Shown piece by piece: positions 51,590 to 60,154 of a DNA stretch of 64,000 bases. Both the position numbers and the translations under genes were made by a program. Location of the stretch: positions 1 through 64,000 of the forward strand of contig JBDHVC010000022.1 in NCBI GenBank assembly GCA_039809495.1. Direction: 5' to 3'. Position 1 is the first letter of the stretch. Each line of letters starts with the position of its first letter. The stretch comes from JAFLCL01 sp039809495 (GTDB lineage: Bacteria; Myxococcota_A; Polyangia; Polyangiales; Sandaracinaceae). The notes below the pieces were generated by a model, which had not been told where the DNA came from, searched no databases, and was given only the letters and a program-made list of their open reading frames with translations.

Positions 51590-53305
51590 ATGCAGTCCAC
51601 GCTCGCTCTCCTTCGTGGTGCGCCCGCACGGCGCCGCGCGCCGAGCACGCTCGTCGAGGCGCTCGAGCACGGCGCGGCGGCGGACGCTCCGCTGCTCACG
51701 CTCCACGGCGGCGCCGAGCCTCGCCGGTACGCGGCCCGCGACGCGCTCGCGGACGCCCGCGCCTGGGCCGCGCGCTTCTCCTCGCACGTCGCGCCCGGCG
51801 AGCCCATCGCGATCCTCCTCCCGACGTCGACCGACTTCGTCGGCGCGCTGCTCGGCGCGATGCTCATCGGCTCGCCGCCGATGCCGCTCGCGTCCCCGAT
51901 GACGTTCGGCCCGGTCGATCGCTACGTCGCGCACCTCGCGCGCGTCGTCGAGCACGCGGGCGCGCCCGTCGTCGTGACGAGCGCGCGCGTCGCCGAGGCG
52001 CTCCGAGCGCTCCCGATCGCGTCGCGGATCCGCGCGATCTTCGTGCCCGGCCAGCTCGAGGCGCCGAGCGGGGCCCCGCGCAGCGTCAGCCTCGACGGCG
52101 CGACGACGGCGCTCCTCCAGTACACCTCCGGCACGACCGGCCGCCCCAAGGGTGCGCTCGTCTCGCACCGGGCCCTCCTCGCGAACACCGTCGCCATCGC
52201 GGACGGCCTCGACCTCGGGCCGAGCGACGTCGGCGTGAGCTGGCTGCCCATGCACCACGACATGGGCCTCGTCGGCGCGCTGCTCACGACGATCGTCTTC
52301 CCCTACGAGCTCCACCTCCTGCCGCCCGAGGCGTTCGTGATCCGCCCCCGGCGCTGGCTCGATCTCATCCACACCTACCGCGGCACCGTCTCGACCGCGC
52401 CCAACTTCGCCTACGATCTCGCGGCGAAGAAGGCGTCCCCCGACGGCCTCGACCTCTCGTCGTGGCGCGCCGCGCTCGACGGCGCGGAGCCCGTGCATCA
52501 GGCGACCCTCGAGCGCTTCGCCGCGAAATTCGCGACGGCGGGCTTCTCGGCCGCGGCGTTCAAGCCGGTCTACGGGCTCGCGGAGGCGACGCTCGCCGTC
52601 TCCTTCCACCCGACGGGCAGCGCGATCGACGCGCTCGACGTCGATCGCGAGGCGCTCGAGCGCGAGGGCAAGGCGGTGCCGGCGGCGGGCGAGCGCGCGC
52701 GGACCCTCGTCGGCGTCGGGGTCCCCGTCGCCGACACGGAGATCCGCGTCGTCCGCGACGACGGGAGCACCTGCGTCGAGGGCGAGGTCGGCGAGATCAG
52801 CGTGAAGGGGCCCTGCCTCATGGACGGCTACCTCCGCGATCCCGAGGCCACGGCGCGCACGATCGTCGACGGCTTCCTGCGCACGGGCGACATGGGGATC
52901 GTCTCGTCGGGTCGCCTCTTCATCACGGGGCGTCGGCGCGAGCTCATCATCCAGGCCGGGCGCAACGTGCACCCCGAGGACGTCGAGGACGTCACGCGCG
53001 AGGCCGATCCGCGCATCGCCGCCGCCGCGGCCTTCTCCGTGACGGCGGCCGAGCGCGGCACGGACGAGCTGGTCATCGTCGCCGAGGCGCGCGGGCTCGA
53101 CGCGGAGGAGAAGGACGCGCTCGCCAAGCACGTCCGCGGCGAGGTGCTCGCGACGATCGGCATCCGCGCGGACGACGTCGTCTTCTGGCCGATCGGCGGG
53201 ATCCCGCGGACGACGAGCGGCAAGGTCCAGCGGGGCGCCTGCGCCGACGCCTACCAGCGCGCTCGCGGCTCGAGCGAGGCGCTCCGAAGCGTGGAGGCGC
53301 CATGA
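51590..53305 (+). CDS. fatty-acyl-AMP ligase (FAAL)
   Basis: 571 aa adenylate-forming enzyme. P-loop-like YTSGTTGRPKG, WLPMHHDMGLVG, YGLAEATLAVSF, TGDMGIV and RRRELIIQAGRN are in order. The FAAL-type insert is present after the YGLAEATL motif (DVDREALEREGKAV), which disfavours CoA transfer, so it probably makes acyl-AMP and loads the ACP two genes downstream. The ending TTSGKVQRG holds the catalytic Lys. First gene of a five-gene ATGA/TGATG-coupled operon. No Shine-Dalgarno. Confidence 0.9.
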   Translation: MQSTLALLRGAPARRRAPSTLVEALEHGAAADAPLLTLHGGAEPRRYAARDALADARAWAARFSSHVAPGEPIAILLPTSTDFVGALLGAMLIGSPPMPLASPMTFGPVDRYVAHLARVVEHAGAPVVVTSARVAEALRALPIASRIRAIFVPGQLEAPSGAPRSVSLDGATTALLQYTSGTTGRPKGALVSHRALLANTVAIADGLDLGPSDVGVSWLPMHHDMGLVGALLTTIVFPYELHLLPPEAFVIRPRRWLDLIHTYRGTVSTAPNFAYDLAAKKASPDGLDLSSWRAALDGAEPVHQATLERFAAKFATAGFSAAAFKPVYGLAEATLAVSFHPTGSAIDALDVDREALEREGKAVPAAGERARTLVGVGVPVADTEIRVVRDDGSTCVEGEVGEISVKGPCLMDGYLRDPEATARTIVDGFLRTGDMGIVSSGRLFITGRRRELIIQAGRNVHPEDVEDVTREADPRIAAAAAFSVTAAERGTDELVIVAEARGLDAEEKDALAKHVRGEVLATIGIRADDVVFWPIGGIPRTTSGKVQRGACADAYQRARGSSEALRSVEAP

Positions 53306-54309
53306 AGCGCGCGCTCGTCATCGGAGGCACCGGCTTCATCGGGCTGAACCTCGTCGACGCGCTCTTGGCGGAGGGGATCGCGGTGCGCGTCACGCGCAGG
53401 CCGCGATCGATCACGGCCTACGTCCGGCGGCGGCCGGTGGAGCTCGTCCCCGCGAGCCTCGAGGACGCGGGCCAGCTCGCCCAGGCGATGGCGGACGTGG
53501 ACGTCGTGTTCCTCACTGGCGGCTACTACCCGCGCTACTCGACGGACCGGGACGGCGCGATCGCGCGCGGGATCGCCCAGGTCCGCAACGCCTGCGTCGC
53601 GGCGTCGGAGGCCGGGGTGCGGCTCGTCTACACGTCCTCGACGGGCTCCTTGGCGCGCGTCTCGAAGGGGGTCGCGGACGAGCGCGCGATCCCCGAGACG
53701 ATCCCGACCCACAGCGTCTACTGCGCGACGAAGTGGGCGATGGAGCGCGAGCTCGAGCGGCACCTCGAGCGCGGGCTCGACGCGATCACGATGATCCCCG
53801 GCGCCTGCCTTGGCCCGCAGGACGCGCGCCTCGGGACGGGCGGCATCCTCGTCGCGGCGATCCACGGCTCCTTGCCCTGGTGGGTCGAGGGGCTCGTGAA
53901 CGTCGTCGACGTCGGCGACGTGGCGACGGCGCACATCGCGGCGGCGCGGCTCGGCAAGGCGGGCGATCGCTTCTGCCTGACCGGCCACGACATGATGCTC
54001 GGCGAGCTCTTGCGGCGCCTGGTCGCGCGCTACGGGGGCCGCGTGCCCTCGCGCCCGCTCTCCGCCGAGGAGGCGTGCGCGCGCGCCGACCGCGAGGAGG
54101 CGGAGGCCGAGCCCCTGCGGCGCCGCGTGGCGTTCCCGCGCGAGCTCGTCGATCTCGTCGTCTCGGGGCAGCCCGTGAGCTCCGAGCGCGCCGTGCGTGA
54201 GCTCGGCGCTCGTTTTCGCCCGGTCACCGAGACCCTGGATCGCGCGTGGGCTTGGTACGCGCGCCACCACTATCTGCCCGCGATGCGGGCCATGGAGGAG
54301 AGCACATGA
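53302..54309 (+). CDS. NAD(P)-dependent epimerase/reductase (extended SDR)
   Basis: 335 aa. Extended short-chain dehydrogenase fold: NAD(P) motif VIGGTGFIGLNL at residues about 6-17 and active-site YCATKWAMERE (YxxxK), with TSSTGSLARV providing the Ser. It resembles dihydroflavonol-4-reductase/HpnA-like proteins rather than sugar epimerases. It may reduce a carbonyl on an acyl chain attached to the ACP. ATGA overlaps on both sides; GGAGG upstream. Substrate unknown. Confidence 0.85.
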   Translation: MKRALVIGGTGFIGLNLVDALLAEGIAVRVTRRPRSITAYVRRRPVELVPASLEDAGQLAQAMADVDVVFLTGGYYPRYSTDRDGAIARGIAQVRNACVAASEAGVRLVYTSSTGSLARVSKGVADERAIPETIPTHSVYCATKWAMERELERHLERGLDAITMIPGACLGPQDARLGTGGILVAAIHGSLPWWVEGLVNVVDVGDVATAHIAAARLGKAGDRFCLTGHDMMLGELLRRLVARYGGRVPSRPLSAEEACARADREEAEAEPLRRRVAFPRELVDLVVSGQPVSSERAVRELGARFRPVTETLDRAWAWYARHHYLPAMRAMEEST

Positions 54310-54605
54310 GTGACGTAGAGACCCGCCGCCGCCGAACCCGCGAGATCCTCGCCGAGATCTCCGAGCGCGACGTCGAATCGATCAAGGAGAGCGACCGGCT
54401 GCGTGAGGACCTCGGGCTCGACTCGCTCCAGAGCCTCGAGCTGCTCTCGGTCGTGTCCGAGGAGCTGCGCATCAACCTCCCGATGGAGGACGCGATGGAG
54501 CTGCGCACGGTCGGCGACGCCTGCGACTTCGTCGAGCACTCGTGGGAGGTCGCGCAGAAGGACGGCGCCCCCCCTCGACGCGAGGAGTCGGGCGAGCGTG
54601 CTTGA
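54306..54605 (+). CDS. acyl carrier protein
   Basis: 99 aa. Four-helix ACP fold with the phosphopantetheine attachment Ser40 in DLGLDSLQSLEL. Acidic second helix, then a C-terminal basic extension of ~15 residues. A stand-alone carrier between FAAL, reductase and dehydrogenase genes implies that the acyl chain is processed while tethered. It overlaps the next gene by 8 bp. Confidence 0.9.
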   Translation: MSDVETRRRRTREILAEISERDVESIKESDRLREDLGLDSLQSLELLSVVSEELRINLPMEDAMELRTVGDACDFVEHSWEVAQKDGAPPRREESGERA

Positions 54606-56145
54606 GAGCCTCCCGAGCACGAGCGGTCCGCGCGCGAAGCACCGCAACCGCGCGACGCCGGAGCTGATCGGGGCGATCCGCGACTTCGCGGACTCGCTGC
54701 CGAGCGCGCTCGAGACCGATCGGCGGGGCTCGCTCTCGGAGCGCGCGATCGCCGACGCGCGCGCGATCGGCCTCTACGGGCTCGCGCTGCCCGAGGCCTA
54801 CGGCGGCGCCGGCCTCGCGCTCGGGGACGTCGCGCTGCTCGTCGCGGAGCTCGCGCGCGTGGATCGCTCGTTCGCGACGAACGTCGGCCTGCACAACGGC
54901 CTCGGGACGCACGCGCTCGCCACGGCCGCGTCGCCCACGCTCGCCGGGCGCTACCTGCCCGAGCTCGCGAGCGGCGCGCGCATCGCGTCCTTCGGCGCGA
55001 CCGAGCCGGGCGCGGGATCCGATCTCTCGGCCATCCGCACGACGGCGACGAGCGACGACGGCTCCCTCTACGTCACGGGCGAGAAGGCGTACGTCACGAA
55101 CGCCGGCATGGCGGGGCTCTTCACGATCCTCGCCCGCGTGCCGGAGCCCGGCGGGGGCCTCGGGAGCGCGCTCCTCGTCGTGCCGCGCGAGACGGAGGGG
55201 CTCTCGCTCGGGCCCGAGGAGCACAAGCTCGGCCTGCGCGCGTCCTCGACGCGCTCGGTCTTCTTCGATCGCGCGAAGGTCCGCCTCGATCACGTGATCG
55301 GCGGGCCGGGGCGCGGGCACGGCGACGCCTACCACGCGCTCGAGTGGGGGAGGACGCTGATGTCGGCGGGGTGCCTCGGCACGGCGCGCGGCGCGCTCGA
55401 GAAGGCGCTCGAGCACACGAGCCACCGCAAGCAGTTCCGAAAGACGCTCAAGAGCTTCCGCGCGGTGCGCGCCCACCTCGCCGCGATGAGCGTGGCGGTG
55501 GTCGCGATCGAGAGCCTGCTCGCCGACGTGGGCGCCGAGGAGCTCCGCGGCGAGAACATCGAGGCCAGCTCGTCCGCGCTCAAGGTGCTCGCGAGCGAGC
55601 TCGCGTGCGACGCGTGCGATCGCGCGATCCAGCTCCACGGCGCGCTCGGCTTCGTCGAGGACGCGGGCGTCGCGCTCATGCTCCGCGACGCGCGCGTGAC
55701 GCGGATCTTCGAGGGCGCGAACGACGTCCTGCTCGTGCGCCTCGGGACCTCGCTCCTCTCGGGCCGCGCGCTCACGGCGGAGGCGAAGCGCGTGCGCGCG
55801 AGCGAGCTCGCGAGCTACGTCGAGCGGCTCGAGGCGGCCGTCGAGAAGACGCGGAGCGTCTACGGCGTGGCCGCGGTCGCGCACCAGCGCCTGCTCCTCG
55901 GCCTCGCGCGCGCCGACGCGTGGCTCCGCGCCGCCGACGCCTGCCTCGCGCGCGGTGACGCCCTCGGCAAGGAAGCCGCTCGCGCGCTGGCGATCACCGC
56001 CGGCCGCGCCCTCGACGACGCCGCTCGCGCCGAGGCGAGCGAGCGGAGCGACGACGCCCTCCTCGAGCTGATCGGGGAGCGCGGTGAGGTGCTCGTTCGT
56101 CCGAGCCGCCCGATCGACCTCGTGGAAACGAATGGAGGAGAGTGA
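54598..56145 (+). CDS. acyl-CoA (or acyl-ACP) dehydrogenase-like flavoprotein
   Basis: 515 aa. Acyl-CoA dehydrogenase family: N-terminal helical domain (LYGLALPEAYGGAGLALGD), middle domain FGATEPGAGSDLSAI and YVTGEKAYVTNAG, and C-terminal helices with the FAD site IQLHGALGFVEDAG; the likely catalytic Glu is in RIFEGANDVL. Extra ~120 C-terminal residues resemble VLCAD-type proteins. In this context it probably desaturates the acyl-ACP. GTG start at 54598, with GAGGAG upstream. Confidence 0.9.
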   Translation: MLESLPSTSGPRAKHRNRATPELIGAIRDFADSLPSALETDRRGSLSERAIADARAIGLYGLALPEAYGGAGLALGDVALLVAELARVDRSFATNVGLHNGLGTHALATAASPTLAGRYLPELASGARIASFGATEPGAGSDLSAIRTTATSDDGSLYVTGEKAYVTNAGMAGLFTILARVPEPGGGLGSALLVVPRETEGLSLGPEEHKLGLRASSTRSVFFDRAKVRLDHVIGGPGRGHGDAYHALEWGRTLMSAGCLGTARGALEKALEHTSHRKQFRKTLKSFRAVRAHLAAMSVAVVAIESLLADVGAEELRGENIEASSSALKVLASELACDACDRAIQLHGALGFVEDAGVALMLRDARVTRIFEGANDVLLVRLGTSLLSGRALTAEAKRVRASELASYVERLEAAVEKTRSVYGVAAVAHQRLLLGLARADAWLRAADACLARGDALGKEAARALAITAGRALDDAARAEASERSDDALLELIGERGEVLVRPSRPIDLVETNGGE

Positions 56146-57461
56146 TGAGCCAGAAGCCGAAGGGCCGACGACTGCGGTTCGTGTATCCGCGCTTCAAGCG
56201 CCACGCCGACGTCCACCCGCAGCTGCGTGAGTACGTCCCGTGCAACGAGTACTTCGGGGGGCCCTCGCTGGGCATCTCGTACATGGCCGCCATGACGCCG
56301 CCCGAGTGGAACATCGAGTTCCGCGACGATCGCGTCGACGACGTGGGGCTCGACGATCCGCCGGACGTCATCGCGATCTCCTCGTTCACGCCCGCCGGGA
56401 TGCGGGCGATGGAGCTCGCCTCCGCGTTCCGCGCGCGCGGCTCGATCGTCGTCATGGGCGGGATCTTCCCGACGATGCGGACGGACGAGTGCAGCCAGCA
56501 CGCCGACGCCGTCGTCGTGGGCGAGGGCGAGGGCGTCTGGCCCAAGGTCCTCGAGGACATCGTCAACGGCGAGCTGAAGCCCCGCTACAAGGCGACGGAC
56601 AACTTCGATCTCGAGAAGCTCCCGCTCCCGCGCATCGACCTCTACGTCTCGCGCGAGAACGGCACGTACTGCCCGGACGACTACCCCGTCCAGCTCTCGC
56701 GCGGCTGCATGCTGAAGTGCTCGTCGTGCGCGATCCCGGGCGTCCTCGGGCGCACGCTCCGCATCGTGCCCGTCGAGAACGCGCTCAAGCAGATCGAGCA
56801 GCTCGAGGGCTTCGGCAAGCTCGCGTGCCTCACGGAGGACACGAGCTTCTTCCCCGGCTCGGCCCAGCAGCGCGCGTTCATCGAGCTGCTCGACGTGATC
56901 GCGGAGCGCGGCTCGCGCATGAGCATCAGCTACATCGGGCTCTCGATGCCGATGGTCCTCGCGCAGACGCCCCGCTTCTTCGAGCGGATGCGGCGCGCGG
57001 GCATCACCATGTTCTACCTCGTCGGCGGCTTCGACCAGGTCACGCGTCGTGCGTACACGGGCCAGGATCCGCGCAACCGGCAGCGCGCGGTGGACGCGAT
57101 CAAGCGCTGCCACGACGAGGGGATCGAGCCGTACACGTCGTTCCTCGTCGGCAACGAGGAGGACGACGAGGGGACGTTCGATCGCATGATCGAGTTCGCC
57201 AACGAGGTGAACCTCCGCAAGGCGGAATTCGCGATCCGCACGCCGTACCCGGGCACGCCCGACTACTTCGAGCTGAAGGACGCGGGGCGCCTCATCCACG
57301 AGGACTGGTCGAAGTACAACGACGCGAACGCGGTCTTCGTGCCGAAGAACATGACGCCCGAGCGCCTCGAGCGCGGCTACCTCGAGCTCTGGCGCGACTT
57401 CTACAGCTCGCGGCAGCAGCTCCTCGGCGCGGCCGATCGCGAGCGCACCATCCAGTTCTGA
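56145..57461 (+). CDS. B12-binding-domain radical SAM enzyme
   Basis: 438 aa. An N-terminal cobalamin-binding-like Rossmann domain (residues about 10-140; VIAISSFTPAGMRAMELAS and VVMGGIFPTM) lacks an obvious DxHxxG, so B12 binding is not certain. The radical SAM core has Cys188, Cys192 and Cys195 in SRGCMLKCSSCAIPG. The C-terminal part has RTPYPGTPDY. Families of this layout do methylations, ring contractions or C-C bond formation on lipids and natural products. ATG at 56145 overlaps the preceding stop as TGATG; GGAGGAG upstream. Last gene of the operon. Confidence 0.88.
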   Translation: MSQKPKGRRLRFVYPRFKRHADVHPQLREYVPCNEYFGGPSLGISYMAAMTPPEWNIEFRDDRVDDVGLDDPPDVIAISSFTPAGMRAMELASAFRARGSIVVMGGIFPTMRTDECSQHADAVVVGEGEGVWPKVLEDIVNGELKPRYKATDNFDLEKLPLPRIDLYVSRENGTYCPDDYPVQLSRGCMLKCSSCAIPGVLGRTLRIVPVENALKQIEQLEGFGKLACLTEDTSFFPGSAQQRAFIELLDVIAERGSRMSISYIGLSMPMVLAQTPRFFERMRRAGITMFYLVGGFDQVTRRAYTGQDPRNRQRAVDAIKRCHDEGIEPYTSFLVGNEEDDEGTFDRMIEFANEVNLRKAEFAIRTPYPGTPDYFELKDAGRLIHEDWSKYNDANAVFVPKNMTPERLERGYLELWRDFYSSRQQLLGAADRERTIQF

Positions 57462-57483
57462 CGGCGCGCCTCGCGCCCGCCTC

Positions 57484-57520
57484 GCGCCCTCGCCGAGCCT
57501 CGGAGCCTCGGCGAGGGCGC
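57484..57520 (+). terminator. strong terminator hairpin after the FAAL-radical SAM operon
   Basis: A perfect 14-bp stem (57484-57497 with 57507-57520) and 9-nt loop, about 25 nt after the operon's TGACGGCGCGCC stop element. No T-run. It separates this operon from the Fur-controlled locus. Confidence 0.65.
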
Positions 57521-57616
57521 GCGCCGTTCCGTCAGCGGGCGAGCCGCGAGCGACGCCGACGGCGAGGGCGCTCGGATCCATCGGCCTCGCCGCCATTTCG
57601 CGATCGGCTTGCGGGC

Positions 57617-57635
57617 GAGAGTCATTCTCATTATG
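57617..57635 (+). promoter_or_regulatory. Fur-like box
   Basis: The 19-bp GAGAGTCATTCTCATTATG matches the reversed Fur consensus GATAATGATTCTCATTATC at 15 positions. It overlaps a candidate promoter TTGCGG (57609) - 17 nt - TATGAA (57632). An AT-rich patch like this stands out in the surrounding GC-rich DNA. It is upstream of the small ORF, the TonB-dependent receptor and the HmuY-like gene, consistent with iron repression. A Zur-type metal regulator is an alternative. Confidence 0.68.
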
Positions 57636-57717
57636 AACCTGCTCCGACGTCGCGAGCGCGGCGTCACGTCGAGCGCGCCCGCGGGCGTCGCTCGGGATCA
57701 CGAGAGAGGAGAGGTTC

Positions 57718-57876
57718 ATGGCTCGCTACACAGGTCCTCGGCTCCGCAAGGTGCGCGCGCTCGGCGCCGCGCTCCCCGGCCTCGCCGCGAAGCTCGTCGC
57801 CCGGCCGACCCACGAGAGCGTCCTCGTCGAGGTCGCGGCGCCCCTCGTCGTCGAGCACTACGCGACGCGCATCTGA
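57718..57876 (+). CDS. 52-aa protein resembling the N-terminus of ribosomal protein S4
   Basis: The first 22 residues (MARYTGPRLRKVRAL and on to LPGL) look like the start of ribosomal protein S4, especially the zinc-free plastid/cyanobacterial type (MxRYRGPRxxxxRRLG). The remaining 30 residues do not resemble S4. GAGGAG stands 7 nt before the ATG, so it looks translated. It lies between the Fur-like box and the receptor gene. It may be a fragment of a metal-responsive S4 paralogue, a regulatory leader peptide or chance similarity. Function unknown. Confidence 0.5.
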   Translation: MARYTGPRLRKVRALGAALPGLAAKLVARPTHESVLVEVAAPLVVEHYATRI

Positions 57877-57985
57877 AGACCGCGACATCGCACGGCCTCC
57901 GTTGAGCTTCGCCGATTCCGAGGTACGACCCGACGTGCTCCCCGCGGTGCCCGATGTAGCCCACGAGAGCGGAGGCCGCCCGGGC

Positions 57986-60154
57986 GTGGCGCGCGCGCCG
58001 CTCCCGCGCTCGCTCGCGCTCGTGCTCGCGCTGCTCGCGATCGCGCCCTCCGCGCGGGCAGAGCGCGGCTCGCCCCCCGCGTCGTCGGCGTCGGAGGAGC
58101 CTCCCACGCACCCGCCCGCGGGCGCTGGCGATGGGACCGCCGAGGACGAGGGCGCGCCCTCGGATCGAGCCGCGGGCGCACCCTCCGCGAGCGAGCCGAG
58201 CGGGCCCAGCGAGGCCGAGGCCGACCCCACGCCGCGCGATGCCGCGGACGATGACGCCGAGGAAGGGGACGACGACTTCGCGGTGTCGGACGTCGTCGTC
58301 ACCGGCACGCGCACCGAGACGCCGCTCGAGGACAGCGCCGCTCGCCTCGAGGTGGTGACGCGCGCCGACATCGATCGCTCGGGCGCGCGGGACGTCGGCG
58401 AGCTGCTCGAGGAGCACATGGGCGTGGTCATCACGCGCTCGTTCCGCGGTGACGCGATCCAGCTCGGCGGTCTCGATCCGGAGTACACGCTCATCCTCGT
58501 CGACGGCGATCGCGTGCCCGGGCGCATCGGCGGCGGGATCGATCTCGGGCGCTTCACCCTCGGCAACGTGGAGCGCGTCGAGCTCCTGCGCGGCCCCTCG
58601 AGCGCGCTCTATGGGGCGGACGCGATCGGCGGCGTCGTCAACATCATCACGCGCCGCGGCACGCGGCCGCTCGAGCTCGAGGGCAGCGTCCAGCTTGGCG
58701 CGATGGAGTCGTACGGCGGACCAGCCACGGTCTTCGACGCGAGCGTGATGGGCGCGACGCGCCAAGGGCCGCTCTCGGTCCGCGTGACGGCGGACTACGG
58801 CATGTCCGATCCGTTTCGACGCAGCGACACCCAAGCGACGAGCGGCAGCTCTCGCCAGCAGGGCTCGCTCGGCGCGCGCGTCGATCTCGACGTCGACGAC
58901 GTGCGCCTCGACGCGCGGCTCGACTACGTCGCGCGCTACCTCGGCGGCGTCGACGCGAACGGGACGGGCGCCGTCTTCGATCGCGTCCAGGCCGGCGAGC
59001 AGCTCCAGGCGGCGCTCGGCGCGCGCTACGACGCCCACCGCGGCACGCGGCTCACCGCGCGCCTCGCGTACTCGCTCTTTCGCGAGCAGTACCTGAACGA
59101 TCAGCGCTACGCGTCCGCGCTCGACGACGTGCAGGACAACCGCGAGCACCTCGGCCAGCTCACGTTCCAGCTCGATCAGCGCGTGGGCGATCACGCGTTC
59201 ACCGTCGGCTACGAGCAGCTCGCGCAGCTGCTCGAGTCCACGCGCCTCGTCGACTACGGCCGGCGCGTCCGGCTCGCGCCCTTCGTCCAGGACGACTGGA
59301 CCATCCTCGACGAGGACGAGCTGCGCCTGAGCGCGATCGTCGGGGCGCGCTTCGACGCGGACTCGCAGTTCGGCACCGCGCTCAGCCCGCGCGTCGGCCT
59401 GCGCTTCGACCCCGTGCGTCAGCTCGCGATCCGCGCGACCTACGGCATGGGCTTTCGCGCTCCCTCGTTCCAGGAGCTCCTGCTCCGCTTCGAGAACCCG
59501 AGCGTCGGCTACGTCGTCAACGGCAACCCCGCCCTCGGCCCCGAGCGATCGCACGGCGTGGACGTGTCGATGGAGTGGACGCCGATCCGCGAGCTCGTGC
59601 TCACCGCCGCGTACTATCGGAACGAGCTCGAGGGGATGATCGCGACCGTCACGCTCGCGAACGATCCCATCCAGGGCACCGTGTTCGGCTACGAGAACCT
59701 CGCGCACGCCCACACCCAGGGCGTCGAGCTGCGCGCCGCCGTCACGCCGATCCGCGCGCTGCGCCTGCTCGCGGGCTACGCCTTCCTCGACGCGCGCGAC
59801 GACAGCCTCGATCGTCCCCTCGAGAACCGCCCGGCGCACCGCGTCACCGCGAGCGCGCAGCTCGACGAGCCGACCACGGGGCTCGGCGCGAACGCGCGCT
59901 TCGCGTACTCGCTCGATCGCGTCGTGTTCCTCGACACGGACAACGACGGCGCCGAGGAGACCATCCCGCTCGGCCCGGTCGCGCAGCTCGATCTGCGGGT
60001 CGCCTGGCGTATGCTCGGCCTCTTCACCGCCCTGCGCGAGGAGTATCAAGAGCTCGAGCTCTCGATCGGGGTGGACAACGTCCTCGACGCGGGAGATGCG
60101 TACCTCGTCCTGCGCCCCCGCACCTACTGGCTCGCGCTCCGAGGTCGATACTGA
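57986..60154 (+). CDS. hmuR: TonB-dependent outer-membrane receptor, probably haem
   Basis: 722 aa. Signal peptide (ending PSARA), then an acidic disordered linker (about 26-100), a TonB-box-like VSDVVVTGTR, a plug domain (GDAIQLGGLDPEYTLILVDG; RVELLRGPSSALYGADAIGGVVNIIT) and a 22-strand barrel ending ALRGRY. FRAP and an NPAL (NPNL-like) box, typical of haem receptors, occur at GFRAPSFQELL and NGNPALGPE. The next gene encodes HmuY-like domains, supporting haem. GTG start at 57986 (GGAGG about 10 nt upstream) chosen because the signal peptide starts there; GTG 57935 and 57947 and TTG 57902 are in frame. Controlled by the Fur-like box. Confidence 0.87.
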   Translation: MARAPLPRSLALVLALLAIAPSARAERGSPPASSASEEPPTHPPAGAGDGTAEDEGAPSDRAAGAPSASEPSGPSEAEADPTPRDAADDDAEEGDDDFAVSDVVVTGTRTETPLEDSAARLEVVTRADIDRSGARDVGELLEEHMGVVITRSFRGDAIQLGGLDPEYTLILVDGDRVPGRIGGGIDLGRFTLGNVERVELLRGPSSALYGADAIGGVVNIITRRGTRPLELEGSVQLGAMESYGGPATVFDASVMGATRQGPLSVRVTADYGMSDPFRRSDTQATSGSSRQQGSLGARVDLDVDDVRLDARLDYVARYLGGVDANGTGAVFDRVQAGEQLQAALGARYDAHRGTRLTARLAYSLFREQYLNDQRYASALDDVQDNREHLGQLTFQLDQRVGDHAFTVGYEQLAQLLESTRLVDYGRRVRLAPFVQDDWTILDEDELRLSAIVGARFDADSQFGTALSPRVGLRFDPVRQLAIRATYGMGFRAPSFQELLLRFENPSVGYVVNGNPALGPERSHGVDVSMEWTPIRELVLTAAYYRNELEGMIATVTLANDPIQGTVFGYENLAHAHTQGVELRAAVTPIRALRLLAGYAFLDARDDSLDRPLENRPAHRVTASAQLDEPTTGLGANARFAYSLDRVVFLDTDNDGAEETIPLGPVAQLDLRVAWRMLGLFTALREEYQELELSIGVDNVLDAGDAYLVLRPRTYWLALRGRY

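Noticed and set aside
57718..57876. HemP/HmuP haem-uptake small protein
   Set aside because: A small ORF in a haem locus suggested HemP, but none of its conserved residues are present.
57609..57905. ORF overlapping the 52-aa S4-like gene in another frame, starting inside the Fur-like box region
   Set aside because: Arg-rich out-of-frame translation without a Shine-Dalgarno; the 52-aa frame has GAGGAG and recognisable similarity.
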